A stretch of DNA of 64,000 nucleotides from CAIMWS01 sp964409245 (lineage in GTDB: Bacteria > Verrucomicrobiota > Verrucomicrobiia > Limisphaerales > UBA1319): assembly GCA_964409245.1 (NCBI GenBank), contig CAYPCQ010000037.1, forward strand, positions 1-64,000, written 5' to 3'. Below the pieces are notes generated by a model, which had not been told where the DNA came from, searched no databases, and saw nothing but the letters and a program-made list of their open reading frames with translations. Position numbers and translations under genes: made by a program. Shown one piece after another: positions 10,058 through 19,103 of the stretch. Numbering within the stretch: position 1 is the stretch's first letter; each line of letters opens with the position of its first letter.

Positions 10058-11062
10058 TTAGGCGGCCGGGGCCAGGGATTTATCCTTGGGGACGTCCTTG
10101 AGGATCTGCTCCAGGATCTGGTCGGTCGCCAGGCCTTCGGCCTCGGCCTCGAAGTTCAGGATCAGGCGGTGGCGCAAGGCTGGCAGCACCGCCGCCTGCA
10201 GGTCGTCGAAGCTCACATTGAACCGCCCCTGGCTCAAGGCGCGGACTTTTCCGGCCAGCACCAGCGCCTGCGCGCCGCGGGGGCTGCTCCCAAACCGCAG
10301 GAATTGGCTGGCGATGGGGGCGGCGGTTTCCGTCTTGGGATGCGTGGCCAGCACCAGGCGCACCGCGTAATCCTTGACGTGGGTGGCCACCGGCACCTGG
10401 CGGATCAGCTGCTGCATCTCCAGCAGGGTGTCCCGCTGCACGATGCGGGAGGCTTTGGGCTGGGAGGTTTCCGTCGTGCGGGTGAGCACCTCGGTCATTT
10501 CGCTCGCGCTCGGGTAGCCCACCACCAGCTTGAAGAAAAAGCGGTCCAGCTGCGCCTCCGGCAGCGGGTAGGTCCCCTCCTGGTCGATGGGGTTCTGGGT
10601 GGCCAGGACGAAAAACGGCTCCGTCAATTTCCGCATCTCCCCGCCTGCCGTCACGCTCTTTTCCTGCATGGCCTCGAGCAGGGCCGATTGCGTTTTGGGG
10701 GTCGCCCGGTTGATTTCGTCGGCCAGCACCAGGTTGGCGAATATCGGCCCTTTCTGGAATTGGAACTCCTTGCGGCCGTTGCCGGTTTCCATCACCAGAT
10801 TGGTGCCCAGGATGTCCGCCGGCATCAGGTCCGGCGTGAACTGGATGCGGCTGAAGGGCAGATCCAGGATATCCCCCAGCGTGCGGACCAGCAGGGTCTT
10901 CCCCAGCCCCGGCACCCCTTCCAGCAGCACGTGCCCCCCCGCGAAAATGGCCGCCAGGGTGCCTTCCACAATCGTCTCGTGGCCCACGATCACCTTGCCG
11001 ATCTCGGCCCGCAAGGCCGTGTATAGCTGGCGGAAGGCGGCAATCTGTTGTTCCGTGTTCAT
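10058..11062 (-). CDS. MoxR family AAA+ ATPase
   Basis: 334 residues, the usual length. Walker A (GVPGLGKT), Walker B (LADEINRA) and sensor region (ATQNPIDQEGTYPLPEAQLDRF) are all present, the last being very typical of MoxR. The family acts as a chaperone-like ATPase that activates or assembles target proteins carrying VWA domains. Its start lies one base after the stop of the upstream DUF4175-like gene and it leads into DUF58 and VWA genes, so it is the motor of this six-gene cluster. Confidence 0.95.
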   Translation of the reverse strand: MNTEQQIAAFRQLYTALRAEIGKVIVGHETIVEGTLAAIFAGGHVLLEGVPGLGKTLLVRTLGDILDLPFSRIQFTPDLMPADILGTNLVMETGNGRKEFQFQKGPIFANLVLADEINRATPKTQSALLEAMQEKSVTAGGEMRKLTEPFFVLATQNPIDQEGTYPLPEAQLDRFFFKLVVGYPSASEMTEVLTRTTETSQPKASRIVQRDTLLEMQQLIRQVPVATHVKDYAVRLVLATHPKTETAAPIASQFLRFGSSPRGAQALVLAGKVRALSQGRFNVSFDDLQAAVLPALRHRLILNFEAEAEGLATDQILEQILKDVPKDKSLAPAA

Positions 11063-11063
11063 A

Positions 11064-13001
11064 TTATTTTTTCAGATTGTTGAAATCGTCGAAATACCCT
11101 TTCACCGCCCCCTGGTAGGCCCGGGGGATCTGGTCCTGGCTCAGCGCGGTCTGGGCCTCCGACTGCGCCGCCATGGACGCCTCCTTGAATTCCACCGTGC
11201 TGGTGCCTTTGATGCTCACCCCCTTGAGCGAGATGCCCGGCATGGAGCGGCCTGGCTGCAGCTGGCCCCGCAGCTTGGCCGGATCCAGGTTGTCCGCCAG
11301 CTGGCCCTCGCCGCGGTCCTGGGCGCTCCGGGCGTCCAGCGCGCCGCGGTCGTCGGGAGGATTCTCCCATAGTTCCGAGATTTCGGGGTATTCCAGCCAG
11401 CCTTCCTCATCGGCCCAGGTGCCGAAGCCTTTGCCGGGTTTCCCGCCGCGGCCGGGCCGCAGGCCGCTCATCCAATTCTGGCCGGTGCCGACGCAAAAGC
11501 TGGCTTTTTGCAGAGCGTCCAGGGAGGCTTTGAGCGATTCCAGGTCACCCGCTTCGGCCAGCATCCGCTCCAATTCCCTGGCGGCCGCGGCCAGGTTTTC
11601 GGAGGCTTGCCCGGCTTTCCCTTGCTGCATTTCACCGGCGGCTTTTTTCAGGAAATCCGCCGCCTTGCCGTAATCCTTGGCGGGGTCCACCGCCTTGGCG
11701 ACTTCCTCCAGGATCCGTTTGAGGTCTTCCGGCTTCAACGCGCCGTCTTTCAGGGATTGGGTCATTTTTTCCAGCGTGCCCTGGGCGGCCTGGGCCTGGC
11801 CCATCTCCAGCTGTTCCGCCAGATCCTTGCCCAGCCGCTCGCCGTGCTGCTGCATCTGCTGGAAGGCCTGGGCCATCTCCTTCATTTTCTCCAGATCGGT
11901 CAGCGCGGCATTCAAATCCCGCACCAGCAAGTCGGCCTGGCCGGCCTGCAGCGCCTGGATGGCGTCCTCCAAGCCGGGCAGCGACAGTCCCATATCCTTG
12001 GCCTGCTGGGCCAGATTGGCCATGGACTGGCTCATTTGGTCCTTGGCTTGGGAATCGCCGGCGGAATCCTTGTTGGCGAGGCCCGCGGCCGCCTGGGTGG
12101 CTTTCTGCAGCTCCTGTTTCAGCTTGTCCAGCGCTTCCGGCGCGGCGGGGTTTTTGCCCAGGGCTTTCTGGATTTCTTCCAATTGTTTCTGCATCCGGGC
12201 GTTGGCCGGCGAATTCTTCTCGCCGCCCGTGCCCCGGGCCGCTTGCTCCAGGCGTTTGTAGGCGGGGTTTTGGGCCAGCTGCCGGGCATCCTGTTTGAGC
12301 TTGTCCGCCAGGGAGGCCAGATCCTTCAGGGCGTCGGCGCGGGACACCGTGGCTTTGGCGAGGTGTTCGCCCAGCTGGCCCACGGCATCCAGCCGCTGCT
12401 GGGTATTATCCAGCACCGGCTTGCGCTGCTCCAGCGAATGCCGGGTCAATTCCGCCAGCCGCTCCCCTGTGTATTTAATGACTTCGGCGTCCAGCCGCTT
12501 TTTCCGCAGCTCCTGGCTGCGGTACTCGGGGATGAATCCCAGCCCCAGCGCCAGCGCCAGCGTGAGCAAGGTCCAGTGGCTGGCCCGCGGCAGGCTGACC
12601 GGCGCCAGGCGCCGGGGATCGATTTTGCGGGCGCACACGGCGGCATCCGCCAGCAGGAGGCGGCCCCAGTGCCCGGCCTGCGGCCGGCCGGAAACTTCCA
12701 GCGCCGTGCTCAGGCGCTCCTGGAAATTTTCGCGGAGGTCCACCCAGCGGGCCGCCTCGGCCAGCGTCACCGCGCGGCGGCCGCTCCAGAGCAATCCCAG
12801 CGGAGCCATGGCCAGCGCCGCCGCGCCTGCCACCGCCAGGGTTGGCGCGGGCAAAGGCAGCACCTTGTAGCAGCCCAAAACCACCAGCCAGAGCACCGCC
12901 CCGATGAGGAATCCCTGCCAGAGGCCGCGCCATGCCCGCAGCCAGCGCCCGCGGCGGGCAGCCCGCTGCAACGCCTGCTGAATGACTTGGAGATCGCTCA
13001 T
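11064..13001 (-). CDS. DUF4175-like membrane protein with long helical region
   Basis: 645 residues from the ATG at 13001. The N-terminus has membrane helices (about residues 22-45, 50-70 and 125-145). Between about 170 and 500 the sequence is rich in Gln, Lys, Ala and Leu with heptad-like spacing, suggesting long coiled coils. The C-terminal part is Gly/Pro-rich and ends in a compact segment. It resembles the DUF4175-type proteins found as first gene of MoxR/DUF58/VWA operons in Planctomycetota and Verrucomicrobiota. Function unknown; the context suggests a structural or substrate-binding subunit. Confidence 0.75.
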   Translation of the reverse strand: MSDLQVIQQALQRAARRGRWLRAWRGLWQGFLIGAVLWLVVLGCYKVLPLPAPTLAVAGAAALAMAPLGLLWSGRRAVTLAEAARWVDLRENFQERLSTALEVSGRPQAGHWGRLLLADAAVCARKIDPRRLAPVSLPRASHWTLLTLALALGLGFIPEYRSQELRKKRLDAEVIKYTGERLAELTRHSLEQRKPVLDNTQQRLDAVGQLGEHLAKATVSRADALKDLASLADKLKQDARQLAQNPAYKRLEQAARGTGGEKNSPANARMQKQLEEIQKALGKNPAAPEALDKLKQELQKATQAAAGLANKDSAGDSQAKDQMSQSMANLAQQAKDMGLSLPGLEDAIQALQAGQADLLVRDLNAALTDLEKMKEMAQAFQQMQQHGERLGKDLAEQLEMGQAQAAQGTLEKMTQSLKDGALKPEDLKRILEEVAKAVDPAKDYGKAADFLKKAAGEMQQGKAGQASENLAAAARELERMLAEAGDLESLKASLDALQKASFCVGTGQNWMSGLRPGRGGKPGKGFGTWADEEGWLEYPEISELWENPPDDRGALDARSAQDRGEGQLADNLDPAKLRGQLQPGRSMPGISLKGVSIKGTSTVEFKEASMAAQSEAQTALSQDQIPRAYQGAVKGYFDDFNNLKK

Positions 13002-13125
13002 ATTGCTTTCCGTATATGCCACGCGGCCAGACCTTTTGCCAGTTTAATCTGGCCGGGCGCCGGGGCCGGCCGGCCCGGCTGCCCGGGGGGCATTTCCTTG
13101 CTCCCGGCCCGGCCTCCCGGCGGAA

Positions 13126-13163
13126 CAAAAAAGCCGCCCGGTTCCTGCACGGATCCGGGCGGC
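13126..13163 (-). terminator. Rho-independent terminator after superoxide dismutase
   Basis: A 9-bp GC stem (13133-13141 with 13155-13163) is followed, read on the minus strand, by a run of six T. It lies 17 bases past the stop of the superoxide dismutase gene and separates it from the operon downstream. Confidence 0.8.
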
Positions 13164-13179
13164 CTGCTTGCAGTTTGCT

Positions 13180-13947
13180 TTAGAGGGACTTGAGCGCCGC
13201 GTCGAACCGTTCGCGGACCACGCCCCAATCGAGCACCTTGAAGAAGGCGTCGATATACTCCACGCGGCGGTTTTGGTATTTCAGGTAATAGGCATGTTCC
13301 CAGAGATCGATGGCCATGATGGGCACGAAGCCTTTGGAATATGGGCTGTCCTGGTTGGGCAGGCCTTCGATGCGGAGGCGCTTGGATTTATCCACCACCA
13401 TCCATACCCAGCCGCTGCCGAACCAGAGCGTGGCCACCTCCACAAACGACTTCTTGAAGCCATCGAAGTTATTATAGCGCTGTTCGATGGCGATATTCAG
13501 TTCCCCGCGGGGGTGAACCTGGGGTTCCTTGGCGAACTGGGTCCAGAAAAGGCTGTGGTTCAAATGTCCGCCCCCATGGTTGCGGATGGCCAGGCGGGAG
13601 GTGTCCGGCACCTTGTCCAGCCCCTTGATCAAATCCACAATGTCTTTGCGGCCCAATTCCGGCAGGCTGGCCACGGCTTTGTTCAGATTCGCCACGTAGG
13701 TGGCGTGATGTTTGCCATGGTGGATTTCCATCGTCTTGGCGTCGAAGTGCGGCTCCAGCGCGTCCAGCGCGTAAGGCAGCGCGGGCAGGGTGAACGGCCC
13801 CGCCGCCACCGGGGCGGGCCGGGTGGCGGATTCCTTGGTTTTCACGGTGGTTATTTCGGCGGCCTGGCCGCTGGCGCCGGCGGCCAGGGCTAAAGCTGCG
13901 GTGGTGATTGCTTGGCGGCGTGTCATCATACTCAATTTCTTTTCCAA
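13180..13947 (-). CDS. Exported Fe/Mn superoxide dismutase
   Basis: 255 residues. The N-terminus reads MMTRRQAIT then a hydrophobic Ala-rich segment ending near AAE, a twin-arginine type signal, so the enzyme is predicted to act in the periplasm. The mature part matches Fe/Mn superoxide dismutase: the four metal ligands are in IHHGKHH (H76), GGHLNHSLFW, and DLWEHAYY (Asp and His). The GGGH before the second ligand is the pattern of the manganese form. It converts superoxide to hydrogen peroxide and oxygen. An export signal on this fold is less common than a cytoplasmic form. Start at 13947 or at the MM a few codons later. Confidence 0.93.
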   Translation of the reverse strand: MEKKLSMMTRRQAITTAALALAAGASGQAAEITTVKTKESATRPAPVAAGPFTLPALPYALDALEPHFDAKTMEIHHGKHHATYVANLNKAVASLPELGRKDIVDLIKGLDKVPDTSRLAIRNHGGGHLNHSLFWTQFAKEPQVHPRGELNIAIEQRYNNFDGFKKSFVEVATLWFGSGWVWMVVDKSKRLRIEGLPNQDSPYSKGFVPIMAIDLWEHAYYLKYQNRRVEYIDAFFKVLDWGVVRERFDAALKSL

Positions 13948-14130
13948 ATATTTTCGCTAAGAATGGCTTAATTTGGAAGGCCCAACAACCCACCCGGGTT
14001 GTACTCCCATGGTTCATCGGGCCAACCTGCCCTAGAATAACATACCCTTCTGGTTTTTGCAAAAAGATCGTGGCGGATGATCCCCGGCCGGCCCAAAGGG
14101 AGTCGCCCGCGCCGGGTGCGGGAGCGCCTG

Positions 14131-14931
14131 CTATGGCACCGGGCGGCTCCGGCCGGGCGCCTGGCGCAAGGCCCGGACTTCCTCCGCCGCCAGATGCCGG
14201 AAGGCGCCCTTGGCCAGCGGCCCCAGCCGCAGGGGCCCCACCGCGATGCGGATCAGCCGCAGCACGCTGATCCCGAAGCCGGCCAGCAGGCGGCGCAGAT
14301 GGCGGTTTTTCCCCTCGTCGATGACCAGCTCGAGCCAGCAATTGCGCCGGCCCTGGCGCACGCTGGAGGCCTGTTTGACCTGCAGGAAATCCCCCTCCAC
14401 GGCCAGGCCCGCCCGCAGGCCTTGCAGCAAAGCCTCATCGGCCAGCCGGTCGATCTGCACGTGGTAGGTTTTGTCCCAGTGCGAGTCCGGGCTGGTGATG
14501 CCATCGGCCCAGGCGGTGTCGTTGGTGAACAGCAGCAATCCCTCGCTGGCCTGGTCCAGCCGGCCCACCGGCATCACGCGCGGCAGGGCCGCCTCCCGCA
14601 GGCATTCAAAAACCGTGGCCCGGCCCTGTTCGTCCCGGGTGGTGGTGACCAGCCCGCGCGGTTTGTTCAGCAGCAGGTAAACGTACCCGGGCGCCTTCAG
14701 CCGGCGGTCATCGACCTCGATGCGATCCACCAAAATCCGCACCGGCCATAGCGGATCCTGGCGCACCACGCCATTCACCTTCACCCGGCCGTCACCGATC
14801 CAGCTTCCCGCCTGGCTCCGGGAGCAAAACCCGAGCTTGGACAGCGCCCGCGCCAGCCCGGTGGCGGGCTGGCCACCCCGCGGCTGCCGATCGGCCTGGC
14901 GCCTGCTGGTTCCCATGGGCGGGCTTGCCAA
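14131..14931 (-). CDS. RNA pseudouridine synthase, RsuA/RluB/RluE/RluF family
   Basis: 266 residues. An N-terminal S4-like RNA-binding segment (ALSKLGFCSRSQAGSWIGDGRV) precedes the catalytic domain with the family motif GRLDQASEGLLLFTND, whose Asp is the catalytic residue, and the C-terminal signature EGKNRHLRRLLAGFG. It isomerises a specific uridine in rRNA. Which site (23S or 16S) cannot be told. It starts three bases after the stop of the sensor gene upstream, so the two are probably co-transcribed. A Gly/Pro/Arg-rich tail of about 10 residues ends it. Confidence 0.92.
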   Translation of the reverse strand: MASPPMGTSRRQADRQPRGGQPATGLARALSKLGFCSRSQAGSWIGDGRVKVNGVVRQDPLWPVRILVDRIEVDDRRLKAPGYVYLLLNKPRGLVTTTRDEQGRATVFECLREAALPRVMPVGRLDQASEGLLLFTNDTAWADGITSPDSHWDKTYHVQIDRLADEALLQGLRAGLAVEGDFLQVKQASSVRQGRRNCWLELVIDEGKNRHLRRLLAGFGISVLRLIRIAVGPLRLGPLAKGAFRHLAAEEVRALRQAPGRSRPVP

Positions 14932-14934
14932 TGG

Positions 14935-16470
14935 CTAGGGCCTGGCCCCGGCCCGCTCCAGCGCGGTGGAAAGGGCCTCGCTCAAATGATTCAGGGTGAA
15001 CGGTTTCCTCAAGCTGGGGGCGCCGGACGCCTGGAAAAAAGCCTGCACTTCGGCATAAGCCACATCCCCGGTCAGGAAAACGAAACGCCGGGCCAGCTCC
15101 GGGCGTGCTTGGACGGCTTTTTCGTAGAGCTGCCGGCCATTGAGATCGGGCATATGGAAGTCCGAAAGAATAAGGTCAAACGGCTGCTGCAGGATAAGTT
15201 GCAGCGCCTGCAGCGGGGCAAAGCACACTTCGGTGCGGTAGCCCAGCAGGTGGACCATCTCGCCCAGCATTTCCGCCACGGGCAAATCGTCGTCCAGCAC
15301 CAGGATGCGTTGGGATGGGCCGGCCGCCGGGACTGGCGCCCCCGCCGCCGGGGCGGAGTACGGCTCCGCCGCGCCGGCGCTCCCCGCCCGCGGCTCCAGG
15401 ATCGGCAGCTCCACCAGGAATCCCGCCCCCCCCAGCGACGACTGCCGGTAACTGATCCGGCCGAAATTGTGGGCCAGCAGGGTGCGGGCGGTGGACAGCC
15501 CCAAACCAGTTCCCTCGCTGTTCGGCTTGGTGGTGACCCACGGCTCAAACAGCCAGGATTGGATTTCGGCTGGCACCCCGCGGCCGCTGTCTTCCACCAG
15601 CAAGTTCAGCCAGGCGCCGGCCTGCCAGGTGGAGATTTTCAGGATCCGGGCGGCCTGCACCGCCGCCAGCGAATCGAAGGCATTGCACAGCAGGATCAAC
15701 AGCACCAGCTGCACCTGGTCCACATCCGCGACGGTCTCCGGCAGGCCATTTTCCAGGGCCAGCTGCAGGTCGATCCGGGAATCCAGGATTTCCTGGTGCT
15801 TGAAATCGGCGGTGCGGCGGACCAGCTCGTTGAGGTCCAGGCGCTCCCGGCTGGCTGGCTGCTGCCGGGTGGCCAACAGCAGATGCCGCAGGACGCGGAT
15901 GCCACGCTGGCTCTCAGCGATGGCTTTGGCCAGGTAGCTGACCGCCTCCGATGGCAAGGCGGTCTGTTTGAGCACGATATCCAGGCAGCCGCTGATGACG
16001 GTCAGGGGATTGATCACCTCGAACAACGCACCCGGGAAAAACCGGCCCCTGGTGATGTGCTTTTCCGCCGTGCAGAGTTGGTGGGAAAGCTGGGAGTGTT
16101 CGCTGACTGGCTGGAGAAAAAGCTGGAACGCTGGCTGGCCGGCATAATCCAGCTGCGCGCCGTCCACCTCCACCGCCAGCATCCGGCCCTCCCCCGAGCG
16201 CACATCCACAAACCTTTTCCGGCACAGGGCCAAAAGCCAGTCCAGCCCAGGCTGGCCGGCCGCCTGCGGCTGCCCCGGGAACAGCGCGGCCGCCCGCTCT
16301 TCCCGGATGCCGTTGAGCCAGGGCCCCAGCAACTGCTCCGCCGCTGGATTGGCCTCCAGCACCCGCAGGCTGCCAGCCTCCAGGAGCATAATGGCCTCGC
16401 CGGCTCGCGCCAGAAGCTGCCGGTAGCGTTCGTCGTGGGAACTCATTGGATTTGGCACAGGATTTTCCAT
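14935..16470 (-). CDS. Hybrid sensor-kinase-like protein lacking the phospho-accepting His
   Basis: 511 residues. A PAS-like N-terminal part (about 15-125) is followed by a dimerisation region where the usual H-E-x-N-P-L box reads GALFEVINPL: Phe150 stands at the normal His position. The ATPase domain is otherwise complete (N box LLCNAFDSL, DSGRGVP, GTGLGLS). A C-terminal receiver domain keeps its acceptor Asp (SDFHMPD, D437) and the conserved Lys (LRKPF). It may not autophosphorylate on the canonical residue and could act as a regulatory or partner-phosphorylated module. The start could also be the Met eight codons later. Confidence 0.88.
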   Translation of the reverse strand: MENPVPNPMSSHDERYRQLLARAGEAIMLLEAGSLRVLEANPAAEQLLGPWLNGIREERAAALFPGQPQAAGQPGLDWLLALCRKRFVDVRSGEGRMLAVEVDGAQLDYAGQPAFQLFLQPVSEHSQLSHQLCTAEKHITRGRFFPGALFEVINPLTVISGCLDIVLKQTALPSEAVSYLAKAIAESQRGIRVLRHLLLATRQQPASRERLDLNELVRRTADFKHQEILDSRIDLQLALENGLPETVADVDQVQLVLLILLCNAFDSLAAVQAARILKISTWQAGAWLNLLVEDSGRGVPAEIQSWLFEPWVTTKPNSEGTGLGLSTARTLLAHNFGRISYRQSSLGGAGFLVELPILEPRAGSAGAAEPYSAPAAGAPVPAAGPSQRILVLDDDLPVAEMLGEMVHLLGYRTEVCFAPLQALQLILQQPFDLILSDFHMPDLNGRQLYEKAVQARPELARRFVFLTGDVAYAEVQAFFQASGAPSLRKPFTLNHLSEALSTALERAGARP

Positions 16471-16610
16471 CGGTTCATTTCTCCGCCGGCTTTGGGGTCC
16501 AGGCCGGCCGCCCAGTCAACGGATGACCAAACTAATACGTTGATCATAGATCACATTAATTCCCGGAACGAGCAAAATTTTCACGCTGATCGGCGGCGGC
16601 AGGAATCGGT

Positions 16611-19103
16611 TCAGCGCCCGGCCGCCTCCTCCGGGACGCTGTCTGCCCACAGGGATTGCCAATACTTCTGGTCCGTTTGAAACACATCCAGGCGGTCGCG
16701 CTCCGGGTCGAACGCCGCGGCCAGGATCCCGTATTTTTTCATTTCCCGCACATATTGGCGGTTGGGCCGGAACTCCGGGGCCCCAAAGCGCGGCCGGGCC
16801 TGCAGCAAACCCTGGCCGGACCGGATGGCCGCCAGCAAGGTTTGGTAGTCCGGATCCTGGCGGTCCTTCCAGCCCAGGCCGCAGCTGCCATATCCGCCCG
16901 CCGCCTTGGCGAGCGGCCCCAGCAGCAGGCTGGAATGCTCCGGGTGGGTGAAGTCGAGGAGCACATTGGGGCTGAAGCGCTGGTGGGGATCCTGCTTGAG
17001 CACCTGCCGCTCATAGTAGGCGATGGGCTGCTTGATGCCCGGGCGGGGTCCCTTGAATTTGGGGATATAAGGCAGCGGCCGGCCCGCTTCACGATCCGGG
17101 TCATCCACCTCGTGGCAGGAGCCGCAGCGGCGCTTGAGCAGGGCATGGTGCTTGAGGAACACCGCGCCCGTGGCGGCCTCCGGGGTGTTCTGCTCGGCCT
17201 CGTTGCGCAAGGCGGCATAGGATCCGGCGTAAGCGGCTCCGCTCTCCAGCCAGAGCCAGACCATGCGCCAATCCCGCCCGGAAAAATGCGCCCCGTAATG
17301 CCCCCCCGCCCCTTTCGCCAGGAGGGGGCTGGCGCCCGCCCCCAGCGAACGGACCGGCTGGCCGCCCAGGCCATTCCGGCCATCGGCCACCTGGCCCCAG
17401 GCCAGCAGTTGGAAATAGCTCAAGGACCAGTGCGGGCCCAGGCCGCCGCTCAGCCGCACCCCGCCCTCGCGGCGCTGGCTGTCGTGGCAGCCGGCGCAAT
17501 GCCGGTCCAGGATGGGCTGGATATCCCGCCCGAAGTCCACCACGCCGGGGAAACCCGCGAACGGCTCGATGGCGCTGGGCGCCCGGCGCAAGGCTGCCAC
17601 CGCGGCCCGGCCCGGGTGGGCCGGCGCCGTTTGCCGCCGCTCATGGCACCCGGCGCACCCGGCCACCTCCCCGGGCGCCACGCTGGTGAAGCTCTGCATC
17701 CGCTTGACCGCCGCCTCATGCTGATCCAGCGCCACAAAAAAAACCTGGCGGTTCGCGGGCACTTCGAAATAAGCCGAGCCATCCGGCTCCACCGGCACCG
17801 TGCCCAGCACCCGCTCCAGCGTGAACGTCCCCAGCCAGGAGACCAGGTCCGGCCCGCCGCTGAAATTCACCGGCTTGGGCAGCGACTCCAGGACCAGCAG
17901 CTTCGTGATTTCTCCGCGCTTCACCCCTTCCAGCCCGCGGCTTTGATACACATCCGCCAGGATCATCTGCCCGGTGGCGCTCCCGGGTTTGGCCCGGGCC
18001 TGGATGACCGGCTCCCGGGGCCGGGGCGCCAGCGGCCGGGGCTCATGCACCCCGCCCGGCCCATTGGTGTAGGTGAGCAGCACCGTGGCCTCGCTGCCGC
18101 CATGGTACCAGCCGATCTGGCTGCCCCGCGCCGCCAGGAAGGAGTCCGCGGACAAAGGGTACGGGTCCATGATCCATGGGCCGCGGTGCAGCGGCCGGGC
18201 CATGGCCCGGTCATCCGGCCCCTGGTGGTTGGACACCAGCGTGGCGATCCCCGCGTGGTCGGACGCCCCGTGGCCGGGCGAAAAACTGGCCATCACCCGG
18301 GTGGTCCCCGGCGCCGGCTTGGCATCGATCATCACGATCCCCGGATGCTGGTTCCCATAATAGATCGCCTGCTGGGTGCCGTCGGGGTTCATCGTCCACA
18401 GGTGGTGGAAATCCACCTGGCTGCGGTCCACATATTCCCACCGGGTGTAGAGCACCCGGCCATCCGGCATCATCCACGGGGTGTTGTCGTGCTCCGTGTT
18501 GGCCGAAACCTGCCGGATGTGCCCCCCATCCGCGTCGCAGCGGTACATGATCCCCACCTGCGTTTTCCAGCAGTTCACCCAGCGGTTGCACCGGGTGGAG
18601 ATAAACAACAGCCCGCCGTCCGGCAGGTAAATCGGCTCGTAATCGTCCACCTCGCCCCGGGTCAGCTGCTGGAGCCCGGACCCGTCCCGGTTGATCTCAT
18701 AAAGGTGGTAAAACTCGGTCCCCGGCGGCCGGAAGGAAAAGAGGATTTTCCGGGCGTCATAATGCACCTGCGGATCGCGCACCGATCCCCCGGGGGCATC
18801 CACCAGGCAGGTCACCCCGCCGGTTTTGAGGTTCAGGATGCACAACCGGCCCGCGTCCGGCTTCCCGTTCCCGGCCCAGGCTTTCTGCCTTTCGTCGTTG
18901 CAGTAATAGCCGATGTTCGCATACCAGTGCGGATCCTCATACGGCAGGCGGACGGCGAACACGATCTCCTCGATGTCCCCGTGCGGCCCCTTCAGGGCCG
19001 TCCCCAAGGCGTTTGCAGCGGCCGGGGCGCCGGCCAGCAACCCGGCCAGCGCCAGCCGGCGGATGGTGTTCCAGGCCCAGGCCGGGATCAGTTTTGTTTT
19101 CAT
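16611..19103 (-). CDS. HzsA-related PD40 propeller / multihaem cytochrome c protein
   Basis: 830 residues from the ATG at 19103, which overlaps the Nudix stop by four bases. An N-terminal signal peptide is followed by a propeller with PD40/TolB-like repeats (SVRDPQVHYDARKILFSF type, FISTRCNRW) over residues about 30-330. Three c-type haem motifs CxxCH lie at C483 (CAGCH), C536 (CAGCH) and C660 (CGSCH). The architecture matches proteins annotated as HzsA-related, relatives of the hydrazine synthase alpha subunit of anammox bacteria. There is no HzsB/C partner here, so hydrazine synthesis should not be inferred. Probable role: periplasmic redox enzyme or electron carrier of unknown substrate. 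Confidence 0.85.
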   Translation of the reverse strand: MKTKLIPAWAWNTIRRLALAGLLAGAPAAANALGTALKGPHGDIEEIVFAVRLPYEDPHWYANIGYYCNDERQKAWAGNGKPDAGRLCILNLKTGGVTCLVDAPGGSVRDPQVHYDARKILFSFRPPGTEFYHLYEINRDGSGLQQLTRGEVDDYEPIYLPDGGLLFISTRCNRWVNCWKTQVGIMYRCDADGGHIRQVSANTEHDNTPWMMPDGRVLYTRWEYVDRSQVDFHHLWTMNPDGTQQAIYYGNQHPGIVMIDAKPAPGTTRVMASFSPGHGASDHAGIATLVSNHQGPDDRAMARPLHRGPWIMDPYPLSADSFLAARGSQIGWYHGGSEATVLLTYTNGPGGVHEPRPLAPRPREPVIQARAKPGSATGQMILADVYQSRGLEGVKRGEITKLLVLESLPKPVNFSGGPDLVSWLGTFTLERVLGTVPVEPDGSAYFEVPANRQVFFVALDQHEAAVKRMQSFTSVAPGEVAGCAGCHERRQTAPAHPGRAAVAALRRAPSAIEPFAGFPGVVDFGRDIQPILDRHCAGCHDSQRREGGVRLSGGLGPHWSLSYFQLLAWGQVADGRNGLGGQPVRSLGAGASPLLAKGAGGHYGAHFSGRDWRMVWLWLESGAAYAGSYAALRNEAEQNTPEAATGAVFLKHHALLKRRCGSCHEVDDPDREAGRPLPYIPKFKGPRPGIKQPIAYYERQVLKQDPHQRFSPNVLLDFTHPEHSSLLLGPLAKAAGGYGSCGLGWKDRQDPDYQTLLAAIRSGQGLLQARPRFGAPEFRPNRQYVREMKKYGILAAAFDPERDRLDVFQTDQKYWQSLWADSVPEEAAGR

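Noticed and set aside
16611..19103. Reading the HzsA-related gene as evidence for anammox metabolism
   Set aside because: No hydrazine synthase partners or hydrazine dehydrogenase are present, and this protein group is widespread outside anammox bacteria.
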